DNA of 64,000 bases from Nothophaeocryptopus gaeumannii. Taxonomy: Eukaryota > Ascomycota > Dothideomycetes > Mycosphaerellales > Mycosphaerellaceae. Shown piece by piece: positions 1 through 10,531 of the stretch. Both the position numbers and the translations under genes were made by a program. Positions within the stretch are counted from its first letter, which is position 1, and the number at the start of each line of letters is the position of its first letter. The DNA is taken from the NCBI GenBank assembly GCA_031771865.1, contig JASISA010000010.1, forward strand, positions 186,001 to 250,000, read 5' to 3'. The notes under the pieces are model-generated. The model was not told the origin of the DNA. It did no database searches and saw only the letters and a list, made by a program, of their open reading frames with translations.

Positions 1-10
1 CTCAAAACCA

Positions 11-777
11 ATGGCTAAGAAATTCGCTGGGTTCCTCGATCTTCCTGCAGAACTCAGGAACGAGATCTACCGAATGATCTTTGTCACGGAGCGAACAGTC
101 AATTTTGCGCAGCCTGACAACTTCAGTCGAAGCGCGGCGCTACTCAGCACGTGTCGTCAAGTCTATGTAAGTCATGTAAGAAACCAACGCTGGACACAAA
201 AGGCTGACCCTGCCTCAGGAGGAAGGAAGAAGCATCCTGTACTCAGAGAACAAATTCTCGATTGAGCGCCGGACTCAGCGCTACGGCTCGTTCTGGGAGA
301 ACGAGTGGCGGGAGCTCGGCTATCTCAACGTGAGGAAGTTCATGAAGTCGATAGGCCCCACCAACACTGCGCTGATCCGGCACATTTCATTCATGGTATG
401 TGACTGTAACTCACGACACTTGTATGCAATACTGATTTCTGTTATAGCTGGAGGATGCTGTTCCCTGCCTCAACCCCACCATGCGTACCAACGAAGAGCG
501 CCGTTTTGTCCACGACGATGATCTGATCTCGGTACTACGACACCTCGGCAATTATTCTCAGCTTCAAACCATGCACCTTCACTTCCATGGCCGCAAACGA
601 GTCGATCGAATTGATGACCGATTCCTGGATTACATGAAGCGCATCAAGGCCGATTCAGTGAAATTTGTTGAGTACCCGCCTGGAAGTCGATACCCTCGCC
701 AGTCCAAACAAGAAGAGACTGTTAAGGACACCATTTTGAAGCATTGCACGAGGAAGCGCAAAAAGTTTGACATCTAA
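11..777 (+). CDS. F-box-like small protein of the 'LPAELRNEIY' family
   Basis: I read three exons: 11-166, 219-395 and 448-777. They are separated by GT-AG introns of 52 nt each (GTAAGT...CTCAG and GTATGT...ATAG), giving about 220 residues. Residues 8-22 hold the motif LDLPAELRNEIYRMIF, followed by LLSTCRQVY, which is the usual start of the F-box-like proteins that are very numerous in Dothideomycetes. The rest (charged, with a short LRR-like stretch SQLQTMHLHFHG) is typical of that family, which usually runs 200-350 residues. No biochemical function is known. The first ATG lies only 11 nt inside the window, and I chose it because it directly precedes the motif; an upstream exon cannot be excluded. 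Confidence 0.75.
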
Positions 778-1967
778 CGTCGGACGCTCGACATCGAACA
801 GCCGGCTGCCTTGAGTCAGGTCACCTTATCGAGATTAAGCGTTGACGGTTATGGGGTTTGACACGAGCATATGTCTGGTGGTTTCTGGGTGCATCGCTGT
901 TCGGAGGTTTGCTATACTTGCATTTTGCTTTGCTTTGCTTTCCCTTGAGATTACAGCACACTGACAGCGCATGGAGGGTGCGTGTCGATGTTCAGCAGCA
1001 GATCATGGCATGGGCCTCTAGATTCGAAGCATAGGCCACGGACGGATATAGCTCTGTTGTGTATATATAGCTGATGGAAGTAATGAGATGGATGTGTTTA
1101 ATGTGATATATTATATTACCTCCACGGCTACTGCGACGAATCTTCTGCACTTGACTTACTTGACTTGAGATGAGGTTGATAGAAGGATCGAATATACGCC
1201 TTACTCGCGCGGCTTCGGGTTCTTCACGGGTACCGGGCCTTGACGATGTCGTGCATGTCAGTCTTAATAAAAGATCACATATATCTAGGGTCTCCTACGC
1301 CATAGTGGTATAACAATTGGTCCCATGGATCTTGAACCTTGCATGTTCGCATGGTCTCCCATCTCTCGCTAGCAAGGGTAGAGGATATAGGGACAGGGTT
1401 TGGGTTTGGATTTATAGAGGGCGGCATATGCATCGATATCTGACATATATGGAAGTGAGTGAGTGGGTGAGTGAGTCTATTATCAGGGGGAGGCAGGCAT
1501 ATATATATATAGAGAGAGAGAGGGGGGGATTTGGTTGTATGGGCGGTGTGAAGAGAGCACGGTCTATATAATAACGGCCGTTAGTTGTTCGTAGGATGGT
1601 CTGAGAGTGTGTATGAGGAGGATGCGAGGTGTTATTATACTTCTGGTATCTTGAAGGAGATGGTCATAAGAGGGAGGGCGCGGGTTCGAGCGTGAGCTGG
1701 GTTTGGGTGGGTGATAATGATGATCATTTACATGGTCTTAGAGAGTAGTAGTAGTAGACTCGAGACCTGATGATGCCGAATGGCGTGCCCTCTCTCTCTC
1801 TCTCGTCTCGCAACGATAACGTACAATCAGCAGAAGTACTAAAATCACATCAACCCGGCCGTGAGTGTCGCCAAATATCCCAGTGTTCGCTGACAGAGCG
1901 AGGTATGTACAATCTATAAATTCCATTTGCCCCTTCTCCTCTCACCCCCAAACCAGCTCCTCCACCG
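778..1967. other. Intergenic region with microsatellites
   Basis: About 1.2 kb between a + strand gene and the 3' end of a - strand gene. Open frames here are short and low in complexity. The region contains a compound (AT)n-(AG)n-G run at 1499-1528 and a (CT)n run at 1790-1804, and otherwise T-rich sequence suited to two facing 3' UTRs. I see no gene. Confidence 0.6.
1499..1528. repeat. Compound AT/AG microsatellite
   Basis: A run of about six AT units passes directly into about six AG units and then seven G. A (CT)n tract lies about 260 bp further on at 1790-1804. Confidence 0.9.
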
Positions 1968-2888
1968 TCATTTGCCATGTTCCACGTCTCTACCGGTTGC
2001 ATTTTGGGGTGTAATGTTACACCTCGCCATACACTCTGCCGAGCCCCAGTTTGCGCCTGTTCCAATGGGCGTCATCCGTGAGGCAGTTTCTTGATTCGCG
2101 AGGTTGGAGCCGAAAGCTGCGTTCACCCAGTCCCAAGGGAAGTCGTTGGTGAAGATTTGGCCAATGTTCAATGTTCCGGCGTCTTCGCTGTTGAGGGCTG
2201 AGACGAGTTGCGCATTGGTACATTCTGTGCAAAGTGTTGTCAGCATCGAATGTGTTCGAGAAGCAGAAGAATATTGCGCGATCCTAATGCCGTAGTGACT
2301 GGCGCCAGGCCAACTATGGCCGCATTGTTAGTGAATTGCTCGACGTGGCTCGACTCACCATTATTCATCATCATATGCATGCTGCCTTCCGGAAATATCG
2401 TCGCCTTTCCCGGTGTGAGCATGGTCGAAATGGTATGCGCTCCGTTTTCTTCTTGCATGTAGGTGGTGGTATTACCAAGGACAGATACCACCCAGTTCGC
2501 TGCGCGAGGGTGGAAGTGAGGTGGCAACATTGCGCAAGGACCAAGGTTCACCATCGCCACTGATGAAAGAAGGAGTCAGTACAGCATCCTTGGACAACCT
2601 CATGAGAGTGCGCAACTCACGAGTCAGTCCGTTCATCTTCGCGGCCGGGAAGGTTGCTGTGTTCATGTTGACAACGCCTCCAGGCCTCCAATTGTGAAAG
2701 AACTTCTGGTCGGTGAAGTCGAACGTCCAGTCCGCAGAGCTCGGTAGCAAGGCAAGTCGGTCCAGTTGAGTGGCAGCCATGATCAATTTGGCGACTTGCT
2801 CCGGATCCCTAGTGATATCAATAGCAGATGCCCCGAGCCACAGGAGCGCGAGGAGTAGCTTCAATTCCTTCCCAGTACGGCGGAACAT
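1968..2888 (-). CDS. Secreted cupin, spherulin-1/germin-like
   Basis: Three exons on the minus strand (2888-2621, 2559-2359, 2224-1968) joined by GT-AG introns of 61 and 134 nt give about 241 residues. The start at 2888 opens a signal peptide (LKLLLALLWLGASA). The cupin fold is marked by PPHFHPRA (motif 1) and GKATIFPEGSMHMMMNN (motif 2). The text NSEDAGT after motif 2 is typical of spherulin-1/germin-like fungal proteins and supports the second splice. In motif 1 the usual metal-binding Glu after HxHPRAT is replaced (HPRAANW), so metal binding may be altered. Family members are extracellular, stress- or sporulation-linked proteins of unclear activity. If the 134-nt intron were retained or only partly removed, the frame would stop early. 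Confidence 0.8.
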
Positions 2889-4140
2889 GATGTGTAGTCG
2901 ACTCTCCCAGCGGTGTGGCCTGGTATAGCCGCGTACCAGACCTGTTGCGGTGCACTGTAGTACTGTAGGAGGTAACTGGGTCGTTGGCCAAGTAGGGAAA
3001 CAGTTGGAACCCAAGAACGAGAGACCAAGGTATGTGTAAAGTTGTGGGTCGGGTCGATAGCCTTGGACGTGAGTGATCCTCGAGAACGGTGGTCAAGGCC
3101 AAAGCTGCAGACCCCAGAGGAGGGATAGTTCTATATATCCTGTGTCCATCCCACAAGGTACGGTCACAACGCATGCTCGTGGAGGGCAGGCCCTGCCATG
3201 CAACGCCCGAGGAAAAGCGCTTTGAACGACAGCTGCACCTGCTAGCCCTCTCGAATGGCTGCGAGGGTTTCGACCGTATAGTTTGTCATCGCCTATCGGA
3301 AGCAGGTTGTGGGCGTCAACAATGAAGAGAAGAGATCGCACTTTCTTCAGCCATGCTGTTTCGATGGAAGGTAGGCTCTGGACTCGATACTTGTGTAGCA
3401 CTGTGCCTTTGTACGGTACGTAATAGGCAAATCCAGCACAAGGCAGCCGCTATGGTGCAGGTAATTCGCTGGCTATGCGCGATCGACTGCTTCCAGCCAC
3501 AGGCATATGAGAGCCGCCATGGCCCGGGCGCAAGACTTCGCGCAGGTCACAATCCCTACCTTTCGGTTACGGATGCAGTCATTTCGAGAGCGTGTGTCCG
3601 CTGTCAGAACACTTGCCGCCCTCAATAGGCGACTGCGGTGAACAATTATGTCGGTGGCGTCTAGAACGGTATAGCTGCTGAGGTCGTGCTAATATCGAAC
3701 ACTCCAATCAAGCAGGCCATGAGGTGAGGTCTGCAACCGTGGCGTTGTGGTGACCACCTTCCGTAGTACGGATCCAAGATCGGGTTGGTGCGACTCCACG
3801 CACTCGTTGCCGGCATTTGAAATGCGGGTAGCCGATGAGGCTGTCTCTTCCTCCTCAGCGGATCTCAGACTGAGACAAGTGCCTGTTACATAAATGAAGC
3901 CCGGTTCCCACTGGCGTGGCAAGCCCCGACCATCTCGCCTTTACCGCCTGTCTTGCCTTAGGCTTAAAATCCGCTTCCGTTCGGAGGAACTGCCGGTGCC
4001 GTCCTGTGTTCTTTCCCTCTGAGGCTTGGAGGCGTCCGCAGCGGAGCTCGAGACTGGACGCCTTTGGCGCTCGCGGCGTCTTTGACAGCTGCTGCTGCAA
4101 TCTTGACCGAACTTCACTTGCTTGACATTTGACATTCAAG
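2889..4140. other. Intergenic region, no supported gene
   Basis: About 1.25 kb upstream of the cupin gene. Several 60-120 codon frames exist on both strands, but none has a recognisable domain, a consistent splice chain or a clear codon pattern. Confidence 0.5.
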
Positions 4141-4977
4141 ATGACTTCGACAGGTCGCTCTGCCAAAAGTCGCTCAATTGATGATTATGAGGTGGAGAAG
4201 AGGCCGCAGGCGCAAAGGCATCTTCAAAAATGCAACTACAGGCGGCTCATCTGCGACATTGATCCTTTCGTGGCATGTTGACTCAGCGTGTGCTGTGAAG
4301 TAATTGTCAGCTAGGCATGAGAGTGAGTACAGTACCAAATCTCGCTCTCCATTCTGCACGACCACCTGCAACGACCATGTCTATACATATGCGTCGTCAC
4401 GCCCGAGCATCTCCGACTGCGTTTTCTCCCTCTTTTGGCTCTTCTCGCCATCATTTGACAACGTGTAACAAGAGCTAGCAGTAGGTATTGGTATGGTCCA
4501 AGGCATTGGCAGTGGCGAGGGCGCGAACACGCCTCCTGATGACGGTGTCGATGGAAAGGAGGATGAGAAGGAAGAGGAGACGAAGTTGGAGGTGAGGAAG
4601 TGAACCGCGTGAGACTAAATTTAGCCGAGATTTGAAGGGAAGTTCATTCGGCTCAGCTTGGAATCCATCAATGCTAGAGTTTTGGTCTGACGTGCGTGCC
4701 TTCTTTCTTCCCGTCTTCAGCAGCAACAACATCGACATCAACGCGTCTGCTCTCAAAAAATCACGATTGCCCTGGCGCTGCGGTGGACGTGATCGAATGC
4801 AGCTTCACCCGCGTCTTGACATACGAACGGGACATCCTGCAGAAGACCTCTGAGACGGAAGGTCGAATGTCCACTCCGTCAAGCACAAATGTGAGCGAAA
4901 ACGGGACGCTTCTCGACGATGGCTGCCGTCGCTCATCAAGGCAGAGCCATGTTCATCGGTATACAGACCTGAGCTGA
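4141..4977 (+). other. Possible small multi-exon gene, unresolved
   Basis: Three pieces here read like coding sequence on the + strand. The first is an ATG frame at 4141 in good context (TCAAGATGACT). The second, around 4493-4590, encodes a Gly/Asp/Glu-rich stretch (GSGEGANTPPDDGVDG) and ends at a GTGAGG donor. The third, around 4625-4977, carries RDLKGSSFGSAWNPSMLEFW and then VDVIECSFTRVLTYERDIL. Donor- and acceptor-like sites lie between them, including GTGCGT...TTCAG at 4693-4728, but I could not join them into one open frame. No domain is recognised. It may be a real lineage-specific gene, or decayed sequence 3' of the convergent amadoriase gene. Confidence 0.25.
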
Positions 4978-4997
4978 CTTCTATTGGAGACCACTAC

Positions 4998-6329
4998 TTA
5001 CAGCTGCGACTCATCTTCCCCGATTCTGGTCCACTGGTCGTCTGGGATATCCGCCAGATTCAAGACCTTATAGCTGCCCCCCATTCGGCCCTGGACATCT
5101 TCCCAATCCCGACCGACAGCAGTCTCTGGCCTCCATCGCCATACCTTCTTCATCCGCTCGTCCAAGTGGCCTTCCAAGCAGTCCGCGATGTACCTGCCAA
5201 TGATGGGGATATGCTTGTAGCCGTGTCCAGAGCCTCCGATTCCCAGAGTCAGGCTCGGATAATCTGGGTGCGATGATATGAGGAAGTCTCGATTTGGTGT
5301 GTCGGCACACCAACAAATTCGAGCAAAGCTGAAAGGCCGATCTGCAAGGTGTGGCATTGTCTCTCTCAGAAACAGCCTTACCCCTTCTTCAGACCGAAGC
5401 GGTATCTGATGTCTCGCGAAAGGCATTGACGCTCCCTTCACGGCATCTGGCCAATTGCAGTACCCAGGGTGCTCATCGCAGATCTTGAGCTCATGTTTGT
5501 CCTCGTCCGGCTCCATGAAGAAGCCACGCTCGACATTAAACAAGACTGGCAGATTCCTGTACAGCTTCGTCTCGGCCTCGGTCATCTTGATATGCGCCAG
5601 CGTCCAGGCAGTCGGTCGAAGTTGGTCCTTCATATTCAGAAGCTGTGGTGCATTCGCACCTGCGCACAGAATCGTTCGATCAGCGAGATGGCGTTTACCA
5701 TCCTTCGTGAGAGCTCCTCGCACATCGCCGCCCTCGATGATGAGCGATGTCACGGCACCATGCGGGCTTCCCGTGACCAGCTGCACGCCTAATCGCTTTG
5801 CCTCCAATGCTGCCGACTCCATTGCTTTGCGAGCATGAACCCAGCCTGCACCATCCTTCTTCCACCAACCCTTCCAGTTTGGGAAGTCGCCAGTCAGAAC
5901 GCCCTCCGGCATCGTCTTGCGGAAATCCTCAGCTGACTTGAGCTCAACGAAGCCCCTCTCTGGAGACGGCCTCTCTTCACCTTCGAGCTCCTTGATGTGT
6001 TTCGGTTGACTCGCAGCTATCACATATCCTGTCTCGTGGTAGTACGGCTTGAACACAGGATCTGTTTCCCAGGCCTTCGTGGCCTCAGCAGAGACGGTGT
6101 AATTGACGTAGGCCTCATCGTCGCCATTTCCAGATGACTCTGTATCTTGCCAGCCTTTGATCTTGTTGACGTCGTTACCCGCCGAAATTGCTGATGGGAA
6201 GGAGTACGGATCTAGAACTTTTATGTTCTTGTACCCTTGCCGAGCAAGATGGAGAGCTGTCGAAGACCCCCAGGTTCCGCAGCCGACGATCAGAATCGAA
6301 GAAGATTTCAGATCATCCGAAGAAGACAT
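4998..6329 (-). CDS. Fructosyl-amino acid oxidase (amadoriase)
   Basis: An intronless gene of 443 residues, the normal size for amadoriases (about 437-445). The N-terminal Rossmann FAD motif reads SILIVGCGTWGSSTALHLAR and is followed by LDPYSFPSAISAGNDVNKI, which is close to diagnostic for fungal fructosyl amine:oxygen oxidoreductases of the DAO fold. Near the C-terminus RICWCADTPNRDFLIS carries the Cys expected to hold FAD covalently. These enzymes oxidise fructosyl-amino acids or fructosyl-lysine to glucosone, the free amine and H2O2, usually in peroxisomes. The last residues are SQL, a weak PTS1 variant (canonical SKL/AKL). The gene is divergent from a Zn2Cys6 factor 275 bp away, which suggests pathway-specific control. 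The ATG at 6329 directly precedes the FAD motif. Confidence 0.9.
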   Translation of the reverse strand: MSSSDDLKSSSILIVGCGTWGSSTALHLARQGYKNIKVLDPYSFPSAISAGNDVNKIKGWQDTESSGNGDDEAYVNYTVSAEATKAWETDPVFKPYYHETGYVIAASQPKHIKELEGEERPSPERGFVELKSAEDFRKTMPEGVLTGDFPNWKGWWKKDGAGWVHARKAMESAALEAKRLGVQLVTGSPHGAVTSLIIEGGDVRGALTKDGKRHLADRTILCAGANAPQLLNMKDQLRPTAWTLAHIKMTEAETKLYRNLPVLFNVERGFFMEPDEDKHELKICDEHPGYCNWPDAVKGASMPFARHQIPLRSEEGVRLFLRETMPHLADRPFSFARICWCADTPNRDFLISSHPDYPSLTLGIGGSGHGYKHIPIIGRYIADCLEGHLDERMKKVWRWRPETAVGRDWEDVQGRMGGSYKVLNLADIPDDQWTRIGEDESQL

Positions 6330-6604
6330 TGTAAGATTTGAAGGGACGACAAGGCCCTACTTACCAACTTGGGACCTTCACGCAGTATAACGAAGGCGGT
6401 TGTCTTGCAGAGGCATTGCGCTCTTGCAGGGGGATACGATACGAAGCTTGCCCTGAGCCGCGGGGCCCCACTGTGGACGCCAATGGATCTTGATTTTCGC
6501 CTGGACCTTCTCGCTATCACTTCACCTCTACAACGACGCTCTCGATCTATACTTTCGAGCTCTTTCTTCGAACTCAACTCTGGGGCACATGGTACTTTCC
6601 AGGG
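6330..6604. promoter_or_regulatory. Shared promoter of amadoriase and Zn2Cys6 factor
   Basis: 275 bp between two divergent start codons, so both promoters must lie here or overlap the genes. CGG/CCG triplets, the half-sites bound by Zn2Cys6 proteins, occur but I did not find a well-spaced palindrome that I would call a site. Confidence 0.5.
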
Positions 6605-8179
6605 ATGCCTCGCCGAAAGGCCGGCGACGGTGCGCCAGTCCACACAAGGTCGCGTGACGGCTGTTTGACCTGCCGCAAAAGACGCATTCGATGCGATGCT
6701 GGAAAACCCATTTGTCAGAACTGTAGCTGCAAGGGGCTCGAGTGCTGTCGACAAATCACCTTGAAATGGCAATCTGAGTACGACACCCAAGGTCTGGCAT
6801 TCGGCAGAGAAGGTCTAGGGACGAAGCGCGGCACAAAGGCAGCAACCAATCCTCCGACACCTGTACGCCAGAGTAACTGGATAAAATACCCAGTCGTGCA
6901 GGAGCATTGCTTTGTCCATCATGCTTTCGATCAATTCGACTTGGCAGAAGCCTTCGCATTGTCTGGCAAGACCAGCACATCGAATCCACATCTTAGCAGG
7001 CCCTTGCAGCTCTTGCCGAATACGAGTCTAAGCGTGGACGCATCGGTCTTGTCGTATTACCTCGAGAGACTGTGCCCATTGACGACACTGAGCCGCGATA
7101 CAATATCACCGTTCATATCGATGATCTTGCCCCGCCTATCGTCGTTCTCATCAGCAGTTCTGGATGCCATGCTGGCTTTTGCTGCTCGACATGGCTGCAG
7201 AGCAAATCCGAACTGGGCAATCGTCGCAACCAAACTAGAATACAGAGCCATCTATGCGTTGCGGAACAGACTGAGCAGCATGAATGCAGATGATATCGCA
7301 AGTGACCCTGAAATACACGTTGTCACGATGATGCTCTGTCTGTACGAGATCGTCAACAGATGCGACCGCCAATGGACCATTCATCTCAAAGGTGCGCGAG
7401 ACATTGCTCGAACCAGACGCAAACTTTTTGAGAGCGATTGCGACACCGCAGATGAGTTATTGAAGTTCACGGACTCATTCTTCGCATTCCAGGATGTCAT
7501 TGGTCGAACAGCTTGCGGCGAGCAGCCTCTCTTTGATAGAACGTATTGGGACAGCAACGATGCGCGAGTAAATGCTTGGCTTGGCTGCAGTCCAGCGCTA
7601 ATCAACATCATCTCTTCAATCACGGAGCTCTCAACAGCACGGGCTCGCTATTCATCTGCCACGTTCGAATCGCAGGCTGCGGTGCTAGAGGAACAGCTTG
7701 AAACACTGGAGCAGATTGTACAAACCCCTAACGATGCTGCGCTTCGCCATTCGGCAGACATGAAGTACCTCGCTGCTTGCATTGTGTTGCATTGTGCGCT
7801 GCACAATGCGCATCCCACCATGATGCTCATTCGAAACTTCATTTCGAAAACACTAGGCCATGTTCAGTGGTTTGTTGACCAAGGACTTGGTGCTGGCTTG
7901 CTGTGGCCTCTATTCGTCGCTGCGGTGGAACTTGATCCGACAAATGACGAATATTTGATGGAGACTACCTTGGTTGCAAGCAATGGAAGACCACTCGTTC
8001 TCAGAGCGCTCGAAACGCTTGCGGAGGCGAGCGTGTCCAATGCCAGCAGAGCACGTCAGGCAATTGTCGAAATTTGGCAAGCCCGCGACGAAGCTCTCGG
8101 AGAATCATTTGGCCACGCGTCTTATAACGATTGGGATCAGTTTGTTGCTCCTCACACGGCAAATATCAGCCTGGTGTAA
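6605..8179 (+). CDS. Zn2Cys6 transcription factor next to amadoriase
   Basis: A single exon of 524 residues. Residues 19-46 form a Zn2Cys6 binuclear cluster (CLTCRKRRIRC...CQNC...C), with basic residues between cysteines 2 and 3. The rest resembles the fungal-specific factor domain 2 (helical middle region, with LCLYEIVNRCDRQW and HLKGARDIARTR typical). The protein is nuclear and binds CGG-type half-sites by family knowledge. Its position, divergent from the amadoriase and followed on the same strand by an MFS transporter, suggests it controls those two genes; this is inference from layout. The start ATG at 6605 is 18 codons before the first cluster Cys. No intron is needed. Confidence 0.88.
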   Translation: MPRRKAGDGAPVHTRSRDGCLTCRKRRIRCDAGKPICQNCSCKGLECCRQITLKWQSEYDTQGLAFGREGLGTKRGTKAATNPPTPVRQSNWIKYPVVQEHCFVHHAFDQFDLAEAFALSGKTSTSNPHLSRPLQLLPNTSLSVDASVLSYYLERLCPLTTLSRDTISPFISMILPRLSSFSSAVLDAMLAFAARHGCRANPNWAIVATKLEYRAIYALRNRLSSMNADDIASDPEIHVVTMMLCLYEIVNRCDRQWTIHLKGARDIARTRRKLFESDCDTADELLKFTDSFFAFQDVIGRTACGEQPLFDRTYWDSNDARVNAWLGCSPALINIISSITELSTARARYSSATFESQAAVLEEQLETLEQIVQTPNDAALRHSADMKYLAACIVLHCALHNAHPTMMLIRNFISKTLGHVQWFVDQGLGAGLLWPLFVAAVELDPTNDEYLMETTLVASNGRPLVLRALETLAEASVSNASRARQAIVEIWQARDEALGESFGHASYNDWDQFVAPHTANISLV

Positions 8180-8519
8180 ACATTGTCACTCATAGAACAG
8201 GTACATTCGAAGCCCCCCGGCAACCAGCACCCGCATCGTCGACCATAATCCTCCTCTGAACAACGTTGGCCGAGGCTTGGCCTATCCGCTTGGACCTTCG
8301 CTCACCTCCTCACATATCGAACTTAGACGATATCAGCGAGACGTGTTGGTCGGCTGTTATAGCAGCCACCTCGTTTGAACCTTCAATGAATGCCGCCATA
8401 TGGTGACCCCTCATCTCCGCCTGAGGTATAGGAACGTTCCAGAGGCTACATGTATGCGTGAAAGGGCGTGGAATCTTGTGCCTTGCTCTCTCAGCTCCAA
8501 GCAACCTACGCTCAACGTT
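8180..8519. other. Promoter region of the MFS transporter
   Basis: 340 bp between the stop of the regulator and the chosen start of the transporter. An in-frame upstream extension begins with ATG at 8400, but its 40 extra residues do not look like part of an MFS protein, so I treat this as leader sequence. No other gene is seen. Confidence 0.5.
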
Positions 8520-10232
8520 ATGGCAAACGTAAACCCCGACGAAGTTCCCGGCACTGAATACTTGGTCGATGTTGGCCACCACCTCGATGCGGCTCACGCA
8601 AGCGCTGGCAGATCCGATATCGTCCTCATCCCGCAGCCAACACCATGCAGCAGCGATCCCCTCGCCTGGTCACCAGCAAAGAAATACTATCAGCTCCTCT
8701 TGCTAGCCTTATATGCTTGCGCGTTCTCGATGGGCGAGAATCTACTTGGTGCCGCCTGGACGACTGTCAGCAACGATAGTGGCGTCAGCATCGCCGACCT
8801 GAACGCGGGAGGCGCCTTGAACTACCTGCTCCTCGGCTTTGCCAATATCTTCTGGATACCGGCGGCGATGAAGATCGGTCGACGTCCTGTTTTCCTTGCA
8901 ACGACAGCTATCTGTCTTGGAGCGGCGATCTGGACAGGACTGTTTCATGGACTGGCCGAATGGATGCTCGCAATGATTCTCAATGGAGTCGGCACCAGCG
9001 CATACCAAGCCGTCATTCAACTGTCGGTATTCGACGTGTTCTTTGTTCATCAGCGTGGCAAGGGCCTGTCGTTCTATCTGTTCGGTCAACAGCTTGGTTC
9101 GATCCTCGGTCTCATTACGGGAGGCCGTATCGCGGACACGCTTGGCTGGAGATGGTCGCAATTCATCGTTGCGATGATTGAAGGTGGGGTATTGTTGCTC
9201 CTATTCTTCACTTTCGAGGAGACTCTCTTCCCAAGGTTCTTGTTCTCAAGCTCCGGAACAGCAAGTGCACCTTCTGTGGAGGAAGCACCAGATGAGAGCT
9301 CTTCGCCTGACACCAAAAAGCCAAACACCAGTGAAAAAGCACCCTCTTACTCCGAGATCGAATCTGGTGCAGTCTTACCAGACCTTCCGAGACGCACCTT
9401 CATACAGCGGCTCAAGCCATGGACTTACTTCCCCGAGGATCGTACGACATACTGGTCTTACTTCATCAGACCTTTCTTCCTGTTCAAGTTCCCAAACATC
9501 GTTATTGCTGGGATCATCTTCGCTTTCGGGTGCACCGCTGGAATCGTGTCATTCAATACAATCAGCGAGATCCTCACGGAGCCGCCGTACAACTGGTCCA
9601 CCACATCGACTGGCTTGGTCTTTCTTGCTGCTCTCGTTGGAAATATTGTTGGATGGGCAACGGGCGTGCTCGCCGATCACATCGTCGTTGCTTTGGCCAG
9701 GAGGAACGGGGGTGTCAAGGTGAGCCATCGATACAGGCAGAAAAATAGAGAGATGAATTGCTAATAATAACAGGAACCGGAAATGCGCCTGTGGACACTC
9801 TGTCTCAGCTCCGTCTACGCCGCCGTGGGCTACTTCCTCTACGGCTGGGGAGCACAACACGGCATGCACTGGTTCACGATAGCTTTCGGCGTCGGCTGCA
9901 TGATCGCGCATCAAGTCTCGGCCTGCAGTGTTGCCACAGCATATGCCATGGACAGCTTTCCGGGAATCTCAGGCGAGCTCGTCGTGGTCTTGGCGATCTG
10001 TTCATCTTGCATCAATTTTGCTATTTCTGAGTCTACTCAGCCTTTTATCAATGCTGTTGGGTACGGTTGGGTGTTTACGTTCTATGGTCTTTGCGTGCAG
10101 GCGAGTATGCTTGCTGCTGTGCCGATGATTGTCTATGGGAAGAAGTGGAGGAGGGTGTGTACGCGGAGGTATAGGGAATTTTTGAGTGAGAGGGGAGAGG
10201 ATGTTGTTGCTACAAGGGTCAACGTTCATTAA
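8520..10232 (+). CDS. MFS transporter in amadoriase cluster
   Basis: Two exons, 8520-9719 and 9774-10232, with a 54-nt intron (GTGAGC...AACAG) give about 552 residues. The protein has a hydrophilic N-terminus, about twelve hydrophobic segments and a Ser/Pro/Glu-rich central loop (around residues 250-295), as in fungal MFS drug/nutrient carriers. The loop between TM2 and TM3 has AMKIGRRPVF, matching the MFS signature region D-x-x-GRR. LYACAFSMGENLLGAAW and GGRIADTLGWRW are further typical parts. The substrate cannot be read from sequence. Its location behind the regulator and amadoriase suggests import of a sugar-amine or amino acid conjugate. The ATG at 8520 was preferred over 8400 because homologous MFS proteins start with a short polar tail. 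Confidence 0.85.
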
Positions 10233-10531
10233 CGATGTGTGTTATCCATTGCAAGGTGTCTGCTACTTGAATATTGTGCAAGTGACTGAAATGTGAAGCC
10301 CATCTATTTCACAAGAGCGAATCATGACGTCAATTCTAACGGCGCTTCCCTTCCATTCCAGACCTCACATCTCCTCTTTCACAAGACATCCAACCACCAA
10401 TGCTGATTAAGACTCTTCGACGCCAGCCAACATCCCTTCGTGCATTCAAGATCCCAAAATTTCCTACTCTCCCCTCATCTTTCCTCCCCAACGCTCTTTA
10501 CTTCCAAAACACTCCATTCTCCACCACCACA

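Noticed and set aside
1290..1362. tRNA-like stretch (CATAGTGGTATAAC followed by a GTTCG hairpin)
   Set aside because: The A-box-like part is present, but no acceptor, D or anticodon stem can be paired on either strand.
8400..8519. Extended N-terminus of the MFS transporter
   Set aside because: The 40 extra residues are unlike MFS N-termini, and ATG 8520 gives a normal start.
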